Program-made: the position numbers and the translations under genes
Notes under the pieces: model-generated
The model's input: only the letters and a program-made list of their open reading frames with translations
The model's database searches: none
Told to the model about the DNA's origin: nothing
Source of the DNA: Xanthostigma xanthostigma
Lineage: Eukaryota > Arthropoda > Insecta > Raphidioptera > Raphidiidae
Reading direction: 5' to 3'
DNA: 64,000 nt
Assembly: GCA_963575645.1 (NCBI GenBank)
Contig: OY754464.1
Location: 84,148,600-84,212,599 of the forward strand
In this document: positions 25,638 through 37,289 of the stretch, piece after piece
How positions within the stretch are numbered: position 1 is the stretch's first letter
How the letters are laid out: every line of letters starts with the position of its first letter

Positions 25638-25790
25638 ACGTGATAACGTCTTATAAATTGATGAAACACCAATCTTATAAATTGATGAAACACCGGCTGC
25701 ATGTACGAAAAAGTGTCACGTTCCGAAATCTGTCCCGTTCCAAAATCTGTCCCGTTCCGAAATGTGTCACGTTCCGCCTGACTTAAATAT
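25638..25790 (+). repeat. Helitron internal block ACGTGATAACGTC, copy 1, with GTTCC tandem
   Basis: GACGTGATAACGTCTTATAA, a 25-bp repeat ending ATTGATGAAACACC present twice, then four or five copies of a ~20-bp CGTTCCGAAATCTGTC-like repeat. Confidence 0.7.
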
Positions 25791-25794
25791 GATA

Positions 25795-26015
25795 TTCAAG
25801 CGGCAGATATCATCAACCGATTGAGATGAAAATTTGTATACACGTTTAGTTTGAATGACAATGCATGGTTAGCTGTGTGACGTCACTCTAAATCCAATAT
25901 GGCAGACTTCTAAAGATGGCGGAAATGCCTTCGGTAATTTTGAAGCAGATATCATCAACCGATTGAGATGAAAATTTGTATACAGGTTTAGTTTGAATGA
26001 CAATGCATGGTTAGC
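25795..26015 (-). repeat. S2 terminal unit, two copies
   Basis: Two copies of the cap unit seen at 19648-19745, inverted (AACCGATTGAGATGAAAATT at ~25815 and ~25957), separated by a truncated S2 monomer. Confidence 0.75.
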
Positions 26016-26680
26016 TGTGTGACGTCACTCTAAATCCAATATGGCGGACTTCTAAAAATGGCGGACTAATTTTATTATGCTTTCCTACAATATGGGTATC
26101 AAATGAAAGGGCTTGCTGAGAATAACTCGAAAAATAAAGTGACGTCACTCTAAATCCAATATGGCGGACTTCTAAAGATGGCGGACTAATTTTATTATGC
26201 TTTCCTACAATATGGGTATCAAATGAAAGGGCTTGCTGAGAATAACTCGAAAAATAAAGTGACTTTAGTTTAAATCCAACATGGCGGACTTCTAAAGATG
26301 GCGGACTAATTTTATTATGCTTTCCTACAATATGGGTCTCAAATGAAAGGGCTTGCTGAGAATAACTCGAAAAATAAAGTGACGTCACTCTAAATCCAAT
26401 ATGGCGGACTTCTAAAGATGGCGGACTAATTTTATTATGCTTTCCTACAATATGGGTATCAAATGAAAGGGCTTGCTGAGAATAACTCGAAAAATAAAGT
26501 GACGTCACTCTAAATCCAATATGGCGGACTTCTAAAGATGGCGGACTAATTTATTATGCTTTCCTACAATATGGGTATCAAATGAAAGGGCTTGCTGAGA
26601 ATAACTCGAAAAATAAAGTGACTTTAGTTTAAATCCAATATGGCGGACTTCTAAAGATGGCGGACTAAGTTTTTGGGTTC
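26010..26680 (-). repeat. S2 120-bp satellite, inverted array, ~5.5 copies
   Basis: Monomers read on the minus strand match the array at 17441-19647. Two monomers (about 26262-26380 and 26620-26640) share GACTTTAGTTTAAATCCAA instead of the GACGTCA core, a variant absent from the first array, so the two arrays were homogenised separately. Confidence 0.9.
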
Positions 26681-26689
26681 CGCGACTTT

Positions 26690-26840
26690 TCACCCCCCGA
26701 CAAAATATCCCCGACAAAATATCCCCCGACAAAATATCCCCCGACAAAATATCTCCGCGACAAAATATCCCCCGACAAAATATCTCCCCGACAAAATATC
26801 TCCCCGACAAAATATCCCCCTACAAAATATCTCTAGACAA
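26690..26840 (+). repeat. Minisatellite S3, GACAAAATATCCCCC, ~9 copies
   Basis: Unit of 14-17 bp (GACAAAATATCCCCC with CTCC/CGC variants). An inverted array of the same unit is at 28133-28266. Confidence 0.9.
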
Positions 26841-26879
26841 AAAAACCACAACTATTGAAAGCCTCCCGTCTCTTATCTA

Positions 26880-27165
26880 ATTCGCTTACCCCGTTATCGT
26901 TCACCCCGGAATTGTTTTTTTTTTTAAACTCAACATTTGCCCCTTCCCGTTTCACTGCGAGCCAATTCGCATACCCCTTTATCGTTCACCCCGGAATTAG
27001 AATTCGCATACCCGTTTATCGTTCACCCCGGAATTGTTTTTTTTTTTTAAACTAAACATTTGCCCCTTCCCGTTTCACTGCGAGACAATTCGCATACCCC
27101 TTTATCGTTCACCCCGGAATTACAATTCGCATACCCGTTTATCGTTCACCCCGAAATTGTTTTTG
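26880..27165 (+). repeat. S1 satellite inside Helitron, ~3 copies
   Basis: Same unit as 17150-17440 (TTTGCCCCTTCCCGTTTCAC, TTATCGTTCACCCCGGAATT). Confidence 0.85.
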
Positions 27166-27300
27166 ACGTGATAACGTCTTATAAATTGATGAATCACCAA
27201 TCTTATAAATTGATAAAACACCGGCTGCATGCACGAAAAAGTGTAACGTTCCTAACGTTCCTAACGTTCGTAACGTTCCGCCTGACCCTTTGCGTGCTTT
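27166..27300 (+). repeat. Helitron internal block, copy 2, with CTAACGTTC tandem
   Basis: GACGTGATAACGTCTTATAA again, followed by a short TAACGTTC tandem at 27244-27275 and CCGCCTGACCC. Confidence 0.7.
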
Positions 27301-27749
27301 TCTCGAAAACGGCCCTAACGATTTGGATGAAATTTACTGAAAAGGGATTTTGGGGGGCAAAAAATCGTTTTAGCTAGGTCTCATCTCTCGAAAAAATCGT
27401 TTTCTTACAAATTTTATCATTATAAAAATCAATTTTTTGACGTATGAAAATACTTAAATATTGTAAGTAGGTTTTGGAATTTTATATAAACAGTGAAACA
27501 ATTGTTTTATAAATAGTATGGCAGTTAATCTTTGAGACTTAAATAAATACGAAAGAAAGAAAGTTAATAAAAAAAAATATTTTTATAGGTGGTGAGTAAT
27601 TTAATAAATAAAATTAACCTAAATTTGAAGCGAAAGATGCAATTACATAGATTCGAATTATTACAATTATTATATAAATTTAGGTTATGTATTACGGAAT
27701 ACGTTATCACGTAAAACTATCGTCCGTAAACCGACTTTACAGACAACCA

Positions 27750-27908
27750 ATTTTTTTAAAAACTCCACATTTGCCCCTTCCCGTTTCACTGCGAGACAAT
27801 TCGCATACCCCTTTATCGTTCACCCCGGAATTGTTTTTTTTTTTAAACTCAACATTTGCCCCTTCCCGTTTCACTGCGAGACAATTCGCATACCCCTTTA
27901 TCAAAAAA
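27750..27908 (+). repeat. S1 satellite inside Helitron, ~2 copies
   Basis: Two units with CTGCGAGACAATTCGCATAC, ending at a T-rich/A-rich junction like that at 17430. Confidence 0.85.
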
Positions 27909-28132
27909 AGCGATGGTTTTCAATCTTCATGAAAATGTGAGTTTTAAGTTGGTCTCAAAGTGAAAAAAAAATAAAAAGTAAAAACAAAACTCATTCCGGT
28001 ACCGGGAATAGTTTAGGAAAAGATTTCAATAATTAAAAAATAATTTGAATAATTAAGTAAACGATTTAATTTGATGAGCGTGTTTTTCATGAAAATTTTA
28101 TGTTTTTATTTCTCTTATTCAATTCAGACGTT

Positions 28133-28266
28133 CTTTTGTCGGGGGATATTTTGTCGCGGAGATATTTTGTCAGGGGATATTTTGTCTATAGGATATTTTG
28201 TCGGGGGATATTTTGTCGGGGAGATATTTTGTCGGGGGCTATTTTGTCGGGGATATTTTGTCGGGG
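28133..28266 (-). repeat. Minisatellite S3, inverted array, ~8 copies
   Basis: GGGGGATATTTTGTC units, the reverse complement of 26690-26840. The two arrays flank a ~1.3-kb interior as inverted repeats. Confidence 0.9.
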
Positions 28267-28562
28267 GTTGAAAACGCGCAGTACCAAGTTTTTGACGTGA
28301 TAACGTCTTATAAATTGATGAAACACCAGCTGCACGCACGAAAAAGTGTAACGTTCCGCCTGACCCTGTGCGTGCAAGCGAGAGCGCAGTAATGTATTAT
28401 TAAATATGATATACGAGCGGAATACGTTATCACGTAAAACTATCGTCCGTAAACCGACTTTACAGACAACCAATTTTTTTTTTCGAGCACGACGGCGCAT
28501 CCGGAGTGCTCGACATACACACATATACGCCCATGTATATTTTAAAATAGCTAGCAGTTAAT

Positions 28563-28592
28563 AAAATAGATAGATAGATAGATAGATAGATG
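28563..28592 (+). repeat. (GATA)n microsatellite
   Basis: About seven ATAG units near the 3' end of the Helitron. Confidence 0.85.
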
Positions 28593-28654
28593 TTCCAATT
28601 AAATTGTTTTATTATTTCACTTTATACGTAGCGAAGCACGTACAGGGCCGCTAG

Positions 28655-31431
28655 TTTACATATATTTCTTTAATTAGTTCAATATTTGTATACACAAAAT
28701 CTCGAAAAATCCCGAAACGTATGTCTAATATTTCTTGAGATTTTTGCAGAAACATATTTATGAAGGAAATTTTACCATCGTCAGTGCCTTAACGGTTTGA
28801 TTATTATCTGCCCCACTTCTTGTAATGTGTGTTGCCAGAGATTCTAGGAAATATATCAAGAGTTCCTTCAAACAAAAAAGAGGAAATAGTTCAGTTCTGA
28901 AAATTCGGATTTAATATTATAATTTTGTTTTCAGAATCATTCGATGTATTACTTTTTGATTACTTTAAAAAATGCATTTATAATACATTAACTAGATTTT
29001 TATCACACGAAATAAATTAGCATAATAAGCGAATGTGTGTTTAGATTTGTTTCAAATAATTTTCTGTACGAGTTAAACAAATTTTCCAATATTGCGATAA
29101 CTACGCATTATACGAACGCTTTTAAAATGACGTCACGCGGCTAATAATTTCAAAAGTTTCTTTTAGGTTGGCCGTTATGAAATGGCAATAAATATTATAA
29201 CAAGCTGACGCATTAAACCTGATATTATGGTATGAAATTATAGCTGTATACCTACATTGATTATAATTTTATTGAAACGAAACTTTGCATACTTATAGCA
29301 TGTTTTGTTATTTTTCTTTTTTTTTAATTCACTAGAGCAAATCTACAACGGAAAATGGAAAATTACAAAACGACATTATTTACTCTGATGGTTTTTGTGT
29401 ACTATACCTATTTGTCTATAATTTAATAGCATAGACAGATACAAGATTGGCGTCGGTCGAACGAACAGTACTCTAGGAAATGTGCAGAGAGAATACGTCT
29501 TGATTTGCGGAAAAATTAAATTGGCTGCATACAAAGTTTAAATGCGACGCTAAACAGTAAATAATGTTACTTTACACAGAGTGATTAGAAATAAAGGTTG
29601 GGTCGACAGAAGCGCGCAATGGAAATTTAATTATGAAATGTAATGAAACTTATATTTAAACAAGGTAAAGGCTTCGCGCATCTATCCAACAATGTTTCTA
29701 AGATTCCAAGCGACTTTAATCAAATTGCCGTACCTATATAGTCAGCCTTGCAGTACTATGTGCACACGAAAAAGAATCCAGTCGACTCTTTTCATGTATG
29801 GGTACTACTATTAGCAGCCTCCATTATTAATTGTGAACGGTCTCCATTTTTCTGGATGGTTAGGCAGAGTTCAGGCAAGCATTCATATCACTCAAAGATC
29901 TGTGTCAAAAAGGCAAAACGTAACTTTTTTCTATATTTTCGAATAGCTATTTCCAATTCTATTTTGCAGCATTTTGTTAAAATTCGACTTCGGATTCTGC
30001 CACGTTCGGCCAAAATGCGAACTTTCGGTAAAACATTCGACTTCGAGATGAATAACTTCTGAATGATAGTAGCTTACCTATATGAGAAAGAACGAAGGCC
30101 AATTCTTACATGGCAACGCACCCGATGCGACAGTTTTATAAACTCGATGTGCCGCTTTAAAAGAAAATAAATGTCAATAGAGGTCAGTCAGCCCGAAGGA
30201 CGAAGTATTTGCTTTGGAAGTTATATTGAAAAGTGAAAAACAAGAAACGTAAGAAATGAAAATATTGAAATCAAGACGTATTTAAGTTTGATGTGGACGA
30301 AGGAGAATTTCATCGTGGCAGACTTTTATCGGATGATATTAAATTTTATAAATATATAAGATTGACGCTGCGAACATTTAAAAAGCTAGTCCAGAATCTA
30401 AGCCTATATTTTTCAAAAAACAAAAAACAAAACACTATTTCGGCACAAATCAGCTTACAACGATCTTTGAAGAGTTTTATTTTATAGCGTGACACCCCGC
30501 TCTTGTGAGAACAGCTGCATTTAAATGCACACAATATTTTACAGCGGAATTTTGTTGCATCGAGCCGTATCGTGTCACCATGTGAGAATTGATTTTAAGA
30601 CTATTGGATCTTTCTTTTTTTAAGTTGTGTTCCCAGGAAGTGTTTTTTCAATTTTTTGCCTGTAGGATCTGCAGTGCAATTCTTGTTCCTTCATTTGACG
30701 TTTACCCGAGCTTCGAAAAGGGTCGTGAGAGAACTGAGACCGTTTTTAGGCGAGGGGAAAGGATTTAAGATGAACACTAACAGGGGGGGGCATTCAATTC
30801 CTCAGTGTAATTCATTGTACTGTGCCGACGCTCTTAATTAAGATAAAATAAACGGAATGTTACAACCTCTCATTAGTATAGGTATATTATATTATGTGTA
30901 TGATTTGTATTAGTACACGTGGCCAATGGCCATCATAACAGAAATGCACACAACCGTTTATTTGTCGGCTTTTGTTATCTCGAAAGCATATTATCTATAT
31001 ACGTAAGTAGATACGCGTGTAAATGACATTTTATAAAATGTGCCATGTGTGCTGCCTAGCCTACGTTTTCACGAAAGAATAAAACAGCTACAACATAAAA
31101 CTGATTATATTATTTTCCGACCGAATAAACCAGCAAAATTTTATTTCATTTTGAAACAAATTCACGTGCGAAAAAAAGTGTGCATGTAACATTAATGGCG
31201 TTGAAGTAAAACATGTAAATAATACGTATGTAATGTATGCAATTTATGTACAAACAGAGGGAAATTTTGTTTTGTTGTATGCATAGGCTGCGCAAAAATA
31301 TCACTTTTGTTCGTAACGGCAAATCATTGAGTTACTCCTTTGCGAAATTCACAAGCAAAACTTGTGGTTCACTGAGTTATTTTGAACACTATTTTTGCAT
31401 AATACTAGATTTATATATTATTTACCTGAAG
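28655..31431. other. No gene recognised
   Basis: Several unrecognised short ORFs, such as one at 29748-30062, have no support. A ~45-bp block at 30732-30774 (ACCGTTTTTAGGCGAGGGGA, GGATTTAAGATGAA) recurs at 35895-35933, so it is a dispersed repeat trace. Confidence 0.4.
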
Positions 31432-31920
31432 TAGAGATGGGATAAACGGGTCTTTTTAGTGATCTGCATCTTTGCATCTGGATCCCGTATGTGAGCCGGC
31501 TTCCTGAACCGGTTCAAAAAGAGCCGAGTTCTGAATATGTTATTCGAGTCAACTGAGCCACTGAGTTAGTTGAGTCAATCAGATTATGCCAGTGACTGAC
31601 TCACATATTATTATAAGGCGAGGTTTTACAGGTTGCTACTTGCAGCATATTACAATATGCAATACGATACCTGAAATAGTTGTGACTTAAGTAAAACACT
31701 GTAATAACTGTACCGCTTGTGCGTAGTGTGTACCATAGCCAGACATATGATGCATGAGTCATTTGAGCTGACAGATCTTATTGCTTCTATGTGTTAAGTG
31801 TTTCACTGAGTTATGCGGATCCGTTGAGCCGTCGGCTCATAAAAAAGTCAGTCGGCTCTCATGGATCTTCTGTCGGAGCCGGCTCTTTGAACCGGTTCAA
31901 ATCTGAGTTACCCAACCCTA
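31432..31920. mobile_element. hAT-like MITE with perfect 8-bp target duplication
   Basis: The 8-bp direct repeat ACCTGAAG lies on both sides (31424-31431, 31921-31928). Termini are imperfect inverted repeats: TAGAGATGGGATAA and, reversed, TAGGGTTGGGTAAC. Inside, CCGGTTCAAA/GAACCGGTTC and GAGTCA/TGACTC motifs recur near both ends as subterminal repeats. Length 489 bp, no transposase ORF. Confidence 0.9.
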
Positions 31921-31928
31921 ACCTGAAG

Positions 31929-33086
31929 TTATAAAGCACAATGATTATGAAGTAGTTTTTCCAAATTAACACAGCGTCAACAGAGCATAAAATATAAGAT
32001 TAATGATTATGTATTTATTATGTTGGTGGATCCTTGAATTACAAACGTGATTAACAATATTCATAACATTAATTTATTTAGATTTCTAAAAATGATTTGA
32101 AATTAATGTTGTCTAATTTTCATTTTCGTTTCATATTGATTTTATAAGTGTGATAATTAAATGGAAAATTTGTTCCGCATCAAAAATAGTCTACAATAAT
32201 ATTAAACTATAGTTTCACTTATTATTTCGACTGTTATAAAAAACATAGCCCCTATAATCTGTTGACTGCAAGTGTTTTACAAGATAAATTTTCTTGAAGA
32301 TTTTTTTACGTCAGGGCTGGTGAAGTATGACGTCATCCTGTAAAGGTCAATGACCGTCATCTTTCTCTCTTCATTTTCTTCTCTCTTCCCTGAAAATTAG
32401 GTTGGATCAATGCAGGCAGGTACTTTCAAACGATGCACACGTACTTCGAGTAGACTACAGACATAAATAGAGAGGCTTTTTTGGCACGAACAGAAAATAA
32501 TTATATATTGTCCATTCCGGATATTCTCACATCACGAACAGTTTCCGTGCAACAAACGATTCTATACACATTCACACTTAACTGATAGATGTGCCATGTT
32601 TTGCATTTTTTTAGAAACGCTTTCTACCGCCTGAACAACCGAAAATCGAAATTGTTCATAGCTTTAGACGCGACCTCAGCACAGCTGAAGCGCCTATGCA
32701 TTTACTGTGCGAGTCTGTCACGCTGTCTCGGCGGCCGGTGCCACTGTTGTTATTTTTTTTCTTTAAACTTCTCTAGGCGCGGTGAGGCAAAGTGGTCGGG
32801 ATCAGATGAAAAGTGAAACGCTTGATCTTTCAACCGGCAGTTGAAAAGAAAGAGTGGGAGTCGTTTCTACCCTCTCTTTCTATCTCGTATAGTGTTATCT
32901 CCAGCCGCGGTAATAAATTCCACATGACCATTTCTTAGTTCTGAAATAATAAATAGGTATAAGTCAAAAAATGCTAACTCCTAAGAAGTTTCAGTTCTAA
33001 TGCGCGAGATTCTCACGCGTTTTTTTATACCAGCTTTACTTCTGTAGTGTGTAGAAATGAAGTCGAATCAAAGTGAAATTTTTTAT
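31929..33086. other. Non-coding; CpG-richer patch at 32680-32820
   Basis: The patch (CTCGGCGGCCGGTGCC near 32726, then GGCGCGGTGAGGC) could be regulatory or exonic; no recognisable product. Confidence 0.3.
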
Positions 33087-33541
33087 ACGCTTTATATTAG
33101 TTTGGGTTGTAAATATGTATGTATGTATGTAACTAACTCCGTAACGGAATCTTTGAGCATAATTTTCACCAATTTCCCGAAGTCTGATTAATTTGAAACT
33201 TTGCATACGTATCAAGGACCGATGACAATGCAATAATTTGATAACAGTTTCCCATTATCCTTATTAGGACCCCCAGGATTAATAAATTCTTTTATAGATC
33301 CTCAAACTAAAAAGTGAAAAATAAAATATAGTTTAAAAAAAACTAAAAAACACGCTTTATATCGCACTAAAAAGTAAAAAATAATTGTTTTAAAATAAGC
33401 TTAAAAAGCGTTGGGCGCTCGATGTACGAAAATGTGGAACAAAGCGCCCCACGCTTTTTAAGCTTATTTTAAAACAATTATTTTTTACTTTTTAGTGCGA
33501 TATAAAGCGTGTTTTTTAGTTTTTTTTAAACTATATTTTAT
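33087..33541 (+). mobile_element. R6 repeat with terminal foldback, copy 1
   Basis: Body: GTTTGGGTTGTAAATATG, an (ATGT)n run, AATTTGAAACTTTGCATACG, GGACCCCCAGGATTAATAAA. The end (33321-33541) is a long palindrome with arms of ~95 bp (TAGTTTAAAAAAAACTAAAA, CACGCTTTATATCGC) around a 23-base loop. A close inverted copy is at 62572-63020 and a diverged one at 57470-57870. No ORF. Confidence 0.75.
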
Positions 33542-34019
33542 TTTAGCTTTCGTTTATTAGAATAAAGACTGCAGTTTTTGATGTGTAAACATCTTTACTT
33601 CGCACGGAACTGAAAAGAAGAAGGGGAAATTGGATGTTTCTTTCTATTATCGCGAAAGTATAAAAACTGCAAGCAGGGTAGCCAACATTAGATTCAGTAA
33701 AAAATAGTTATCACCGTTTCTCTGTAATATTATTCCATTCAAATTATCATTAATTTCGGGGTGAATGTTTTCATAAAATATGACTCGTGGAAAAATTAAT
33801 AACCTTTCTGCTGAGTATTTTGTATCTTTACAGAACGTTGACTTGTTGTTTGTATTTTTAAGAGATTATCTTCATCATACTTTTCATTCGGTATATTTAA
33901 AAATACGCGGTTATTTTTCTATATTGATTAAAATATGTGTTTCGGCAAATAAGATACAATCTCGCCTGTCAAAATATTAAAAAGAGACTAGGTATTTTAC
34001 GCTACACATTGCAGATGTA
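33542..34019. other. No feature recognised
   Basis: AT-rich. Confidence 0.4.
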
Positions 34020-34135
34020 AAAGAAAATAAAAATAATAATGGCAGCACCGATCACAGGGATCAAACTTGCGACATTTAAGTTACGAGGCAGCCACTCTAC
34101 CTCGCCGACATCGTAGCTTGGTGTTCACGGCCGGT
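34020..34135 (-). mobile_element. tRNA-derived SINE head
   Basis: On the minus strand it reads GGCGAGGTAGAGTGGCTGCC (A-box-like), then CTCGTAACTTAAATGTC, then GCAAGTTTGATCCC (B-box-like), at a spacing typical of tRNA pol III promoters. An ATTATTATTTTTATTTTC tail follows. The cloverleaf is not intact, so it is a SINE or tRNA pseudogene, not a tRNA gene. Confidence 0.6.
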
Positions 34136-36286
34136 TTTTATAGTGTACATTTCTAAGTCACAAAAAGTTAAGAGCAAATTTTGCTTGTGTGAAAATAGTA
34201 CGATTGTAAACTATAGTGATTTTGAACGGTGCATTTTTGGCTCTCCTTCTACACAAAGAAAATAAAAAATTATCATCTTCAGAGAGTTCACCATAATAAA
34301 GTCGCGTAGCTCCTGACTTTTTGTGAGTCGGTTTTGGTGTTGGTTTTTGCAGTTAAAAGAGAGCTTTATAAATTCCTCTCGTGGATAATTTAATGAGAGA
34401 GTCCGCTTATCTGAAATTCAGTAGACGTTTGCGCGTCGTGTAGTTTGTAGAACAAACAAAAAAGACACGAAAAAAGTGCAGTTCGTTCAACTCTCCGCGC
34501 CATTATTATTATTGGCTTACCTATACATGCGCTGCGCCGCTCGACTGCTGGCCGGCAGTTCGCTTTTAGCTATGAGCTTTTGACCTGCTTTTACTTTGTA
34601 TGCCTATTATTTGTTCTGTAATCAAGCGAAAACAAATTGAAGTGTAACTACTTTCTACTCATGCGCAGATCCGAACGGCGATATTGTTTTGTTTGTGTAG
34701 ATTATAATCAAACCACTTTGTTCTGCAAACAATCTATCTTTCCCTATTTATCTCTTGTCTAGAACTCGGTACCTAACACTCGATCTTAATATACCGGATG
34801 TTAAAAAAAAACAAACGCTTCGAGTCCGAAATCCAAAACTAAGGCAAGGATTTACAATTCCCAAAATGTCAAAAACCAAGTTTGACAATACAGCATACAA
34901 CTTTCATACTGGGCTGCCGAAAGCATTGTCAAAAATCACCTTAGATTATGATCATATATAATTGCAGAAATAGATATTAGATTCTACTCACACAAAAGAC
35001 AAATGGATGATCTAGGTTGAAAAAGATGGCTCTTCAGGCTAAGTTTTGATCAAAATGCGTAGAATAATGTTATTACGAAGTGGCGTTTATTCAAAAGAAC
35101 AATGTTAAATACAATATGTATATGTTGTATACGCACTGTAAAAAAATGTAGTTTCAATCGATCAATTTTTTTTCGAGCAGGGTCGATTTGAAATTCTACA
35201 ATCATTTCTTATGGAAAAATACGTTGCCGTAGCTTTATTATTGTATTACAAATATGAAATACTACATGCAGTATAGCTTTATTGATAATATTATATACTG
35301 TGTGAGATGTCAAGTTAAATAAATTTCACTGTGCAAATGATTTGTGATTTTTCTGAATAACGGTCTAAACAGAACATTTTTTGTTTCTTTAAAAAAATAT
35401 TTACTTTTCATTATATTGTATAAGTTACGTAATGTATATATGGTTCAATCACTTTTTCGTTTCTAATATAAATACAAACCAGGATCAACAAAGCGTCGTA
35501 GTATAAACCGTAAGGTCAAAGTACTATGAAAATAATCATCATGATGATGACGTATAGAACGCCTCAGAAAACGCCACAAAAATAATACAGTGCATGCTTC
35601 TTAAAGCAAAATAAGCTTAACCAGTTTATTGACACTTATATATTTTAGAAACATAAATTATACAGATAACCTGTTTTTAAGAGCCCTTTCCTCTCGCCTA
35701 AAAGCAACTATAACTCTCCCGACGCTATTTTTAAAACTAAATGGTTCGGGCAAATGCCCAATGAAGGCAAGAATCTGGCAACCCTACAGGCGAAAAATAG
35801 AAAACAAAAAAAATTCCTGCAGAAAATTTATCAAAAAATGTCTCTTTAGGATCTTATCGTGTAATTATTGGCCTTTTATTTGTCGGGAGAGCCGCAGCCG
35901 TTTTTAGACGAGGGAAAAGAATTTAAGATGAAGGGTGCAGAATGTATTACTCTTTAGACAAAGTTACAGAGTATAGAAAGTTAAGGAGAAAAATTTAGGT
36001 TTTTCGAAATTCAAGTGTCTATAATAATTCATGCACAGCTGCCATCATATGCTATTTGCTTAGGACTGGCGCGGCGTCGTCTTTTATGACTTCCAATCAG
36101 TTCAAAAGTAAGTTCAAATATGTAAATAGAAGTATAGGTACAATAGGTAACGAGCACACGGCCAGGGCCTGACGCAAATGTTCAAACGCTTATTACATAG
36201 GTAACCCCCTTGCAAATATCACTCTATCTGAATATATTTAGCAGTTATATATTTTGAAGTTATAACAAAAGATTACAGACTCGCAG
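34136..36286. other. Mostly unassigned; possible reverse-transcriptase tail remnant at 34755-34961
   Basis: The 34755-34961 plus-strand ORF has a pattern (VRNPKLRQGFTIPKMSKTKF followed by a GLPKAL motif) reminiscent of the C-terminal end of jockey/CR1-type ORF2 proteins. This is only a resemblance. The block at 35895-35933 repeats 30732-30774. Nothing else is recognised. Confidence 0.3.
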
Positions 36287-36657
36287 ATAATTGCCTGATT
36301 GAACGAGTCCGCTGAAGGCGGAAGACGTTCGATCACAATTATACATAAGGCCTCGTTCGAAGAGATTACAAATAATTCAAACCATGTAGTTATCTCCCGC
36401 GCACGCTAGATGTCACAACGTTTAGAGTGTTTAATGTTTTTCCGCTTCCGTCCTCCTTGTTCCCTGACATGTCATATTTTCAGAGTAGGATTAGAAAGAA
36501 AAATTGCTGAAAGGATCCCATCCGGTACAGGGTGGGAGAAATGAACTCTGAGAGAATTTCTCTTGGGTGGGTTTGTAATCTCTTCGAACGAGGCCTTATG
36601 TATAATTGTGATCGAACGTCTTCCGCCTTCAGCGGACTCGTTCAATCAGGCAATTAT
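36287..36657. mobile_element. Foldback/deletion derivative with 86-bp inverted arms
   Basis: Arms 36287-36372 and 36572-36657 are exact reverse complements over about 86 bp (ATAATTGCCTGATTGAACG ... GAAGAGATTACAAA). Immediately inside the left arm, ATCTCCCGCGCACGCTAGAT to TGACATGTCATA (36392-36479) equals the reverse complement of 41670-41753, so this looks like an internally deleted relative of the adjacent larger element. Confidence 0.75.
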
Positions 36658-36868
36658 ACTACAGGCCTCGTTCGAAGAGATTACAAATAATTCAAACCAT
36701 GTAGTTGTTTAGCGACACAGCAATTTTTATTTTATTATAATGTTACAAAGAACAAAATAAAAGTAACCATTCCGGAGTTCAACAATAAACCCGAATTGAG
36801 CGTAGTAAATACCTTGAATAAATATATAAGGTAACGGAAAAAAAATTTAGAAATAATAAAAAGAAATT

Positions 36869-37107
36869 ATTCTTAGCAGTTAAAAAACCAATTAACGAAA
36901 TCGGAAGCCAAACAATTGGTAGGTGGATAAAAAACCACATTATCCGAAAGTGGTATCGATATTTCCAAATTTTCAGCCCACTCGACTAGATACGCCTCAA
37001 CGTCAGCGGCCTATGCAAATGGCGTTGACTTAGGGACTGTAAGAAAATCGACCGGTTGGTCCAAAGCTTCATAAATGTTTGCTAAGGTTTACAATCAGCC
37101 GATCATA
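36869..37107 (+). pseudogene. DIRS tyrosine recombinase, C-terminal fragment (plus strand)
   Basis: Translation in two frames gives the conserved C-terminal recombinase pattern: SQTIGRWIKN, then HSTR (the catalytic H-x-x-R box at 36979-36990), RYASTSAAYANGV, and a Tyr (37090-37092) in the position of the nucleophile followed by NQP. A frameshift lies before HSTR and an in-frame TAA near 37072, so it is non-functional. It is on the opposite strand to the rest of the DIRS coding region, which points to an inversion or a second insertion. Confidence 0.75.
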
Positions 37108-37289
37108 TCGAATTACGAATCTTTTGCAAATGCAATATTTAAATAAAAGTTAGACCCAGACCAGATGTTTTAATTAATCTTGTAATTTTTATTTTGATAC
37201 CTCCGCTCTTTTTTAAAATATTATTGATGTTTAAGCTTGCTAAGGTTTTTGTGCTCTCTGTGCTGTACATATTGCGAGAGAAGTTACTA

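Larger units (their letters stand above)
25320..28654 (+). mobile_element. Large non-autonomous Helitron carrying three kinds of satellite
   Basis: Starts A|TCTTAATATATAAAAAGTAC (25319/25320) and ends ACAGGGCCGCTAG|T (28654/28655): TC at the 5' end, CTAG at the 3' end, A/T insertion site. The same termini, inverted, bound 23988-24705, and their 3' regions are alike. Inside are an inverted S2 array, two S1 arrays, two inverted arrays of a ~15-bp repeat, and three copies of a block containing ACGTGATAACGTCTTATAAA (25638, 27166, 28291). No Rep/helicase ORF is present. I infer that it is one element rather than a chance run of repeats because of the matched ends; nested insertions cannot be excluded. 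Confidence 0.65.

Noticed and set aside
26011..26508. 165-codon minus-strand ORF
   Set aside because: Same satellite, inverted array inside a Helitron.
26690..26840. CRISPR-like short regular repeats
   Set aside because: Units are directly adjacent without spacers and the DNA is clearly eukaryotic; it is a minisatellite.
29748..30062. 104-codon ORF
   Set aside because: Composition and lack of motifs fit a chance ORF, and no start context or splice support was found.
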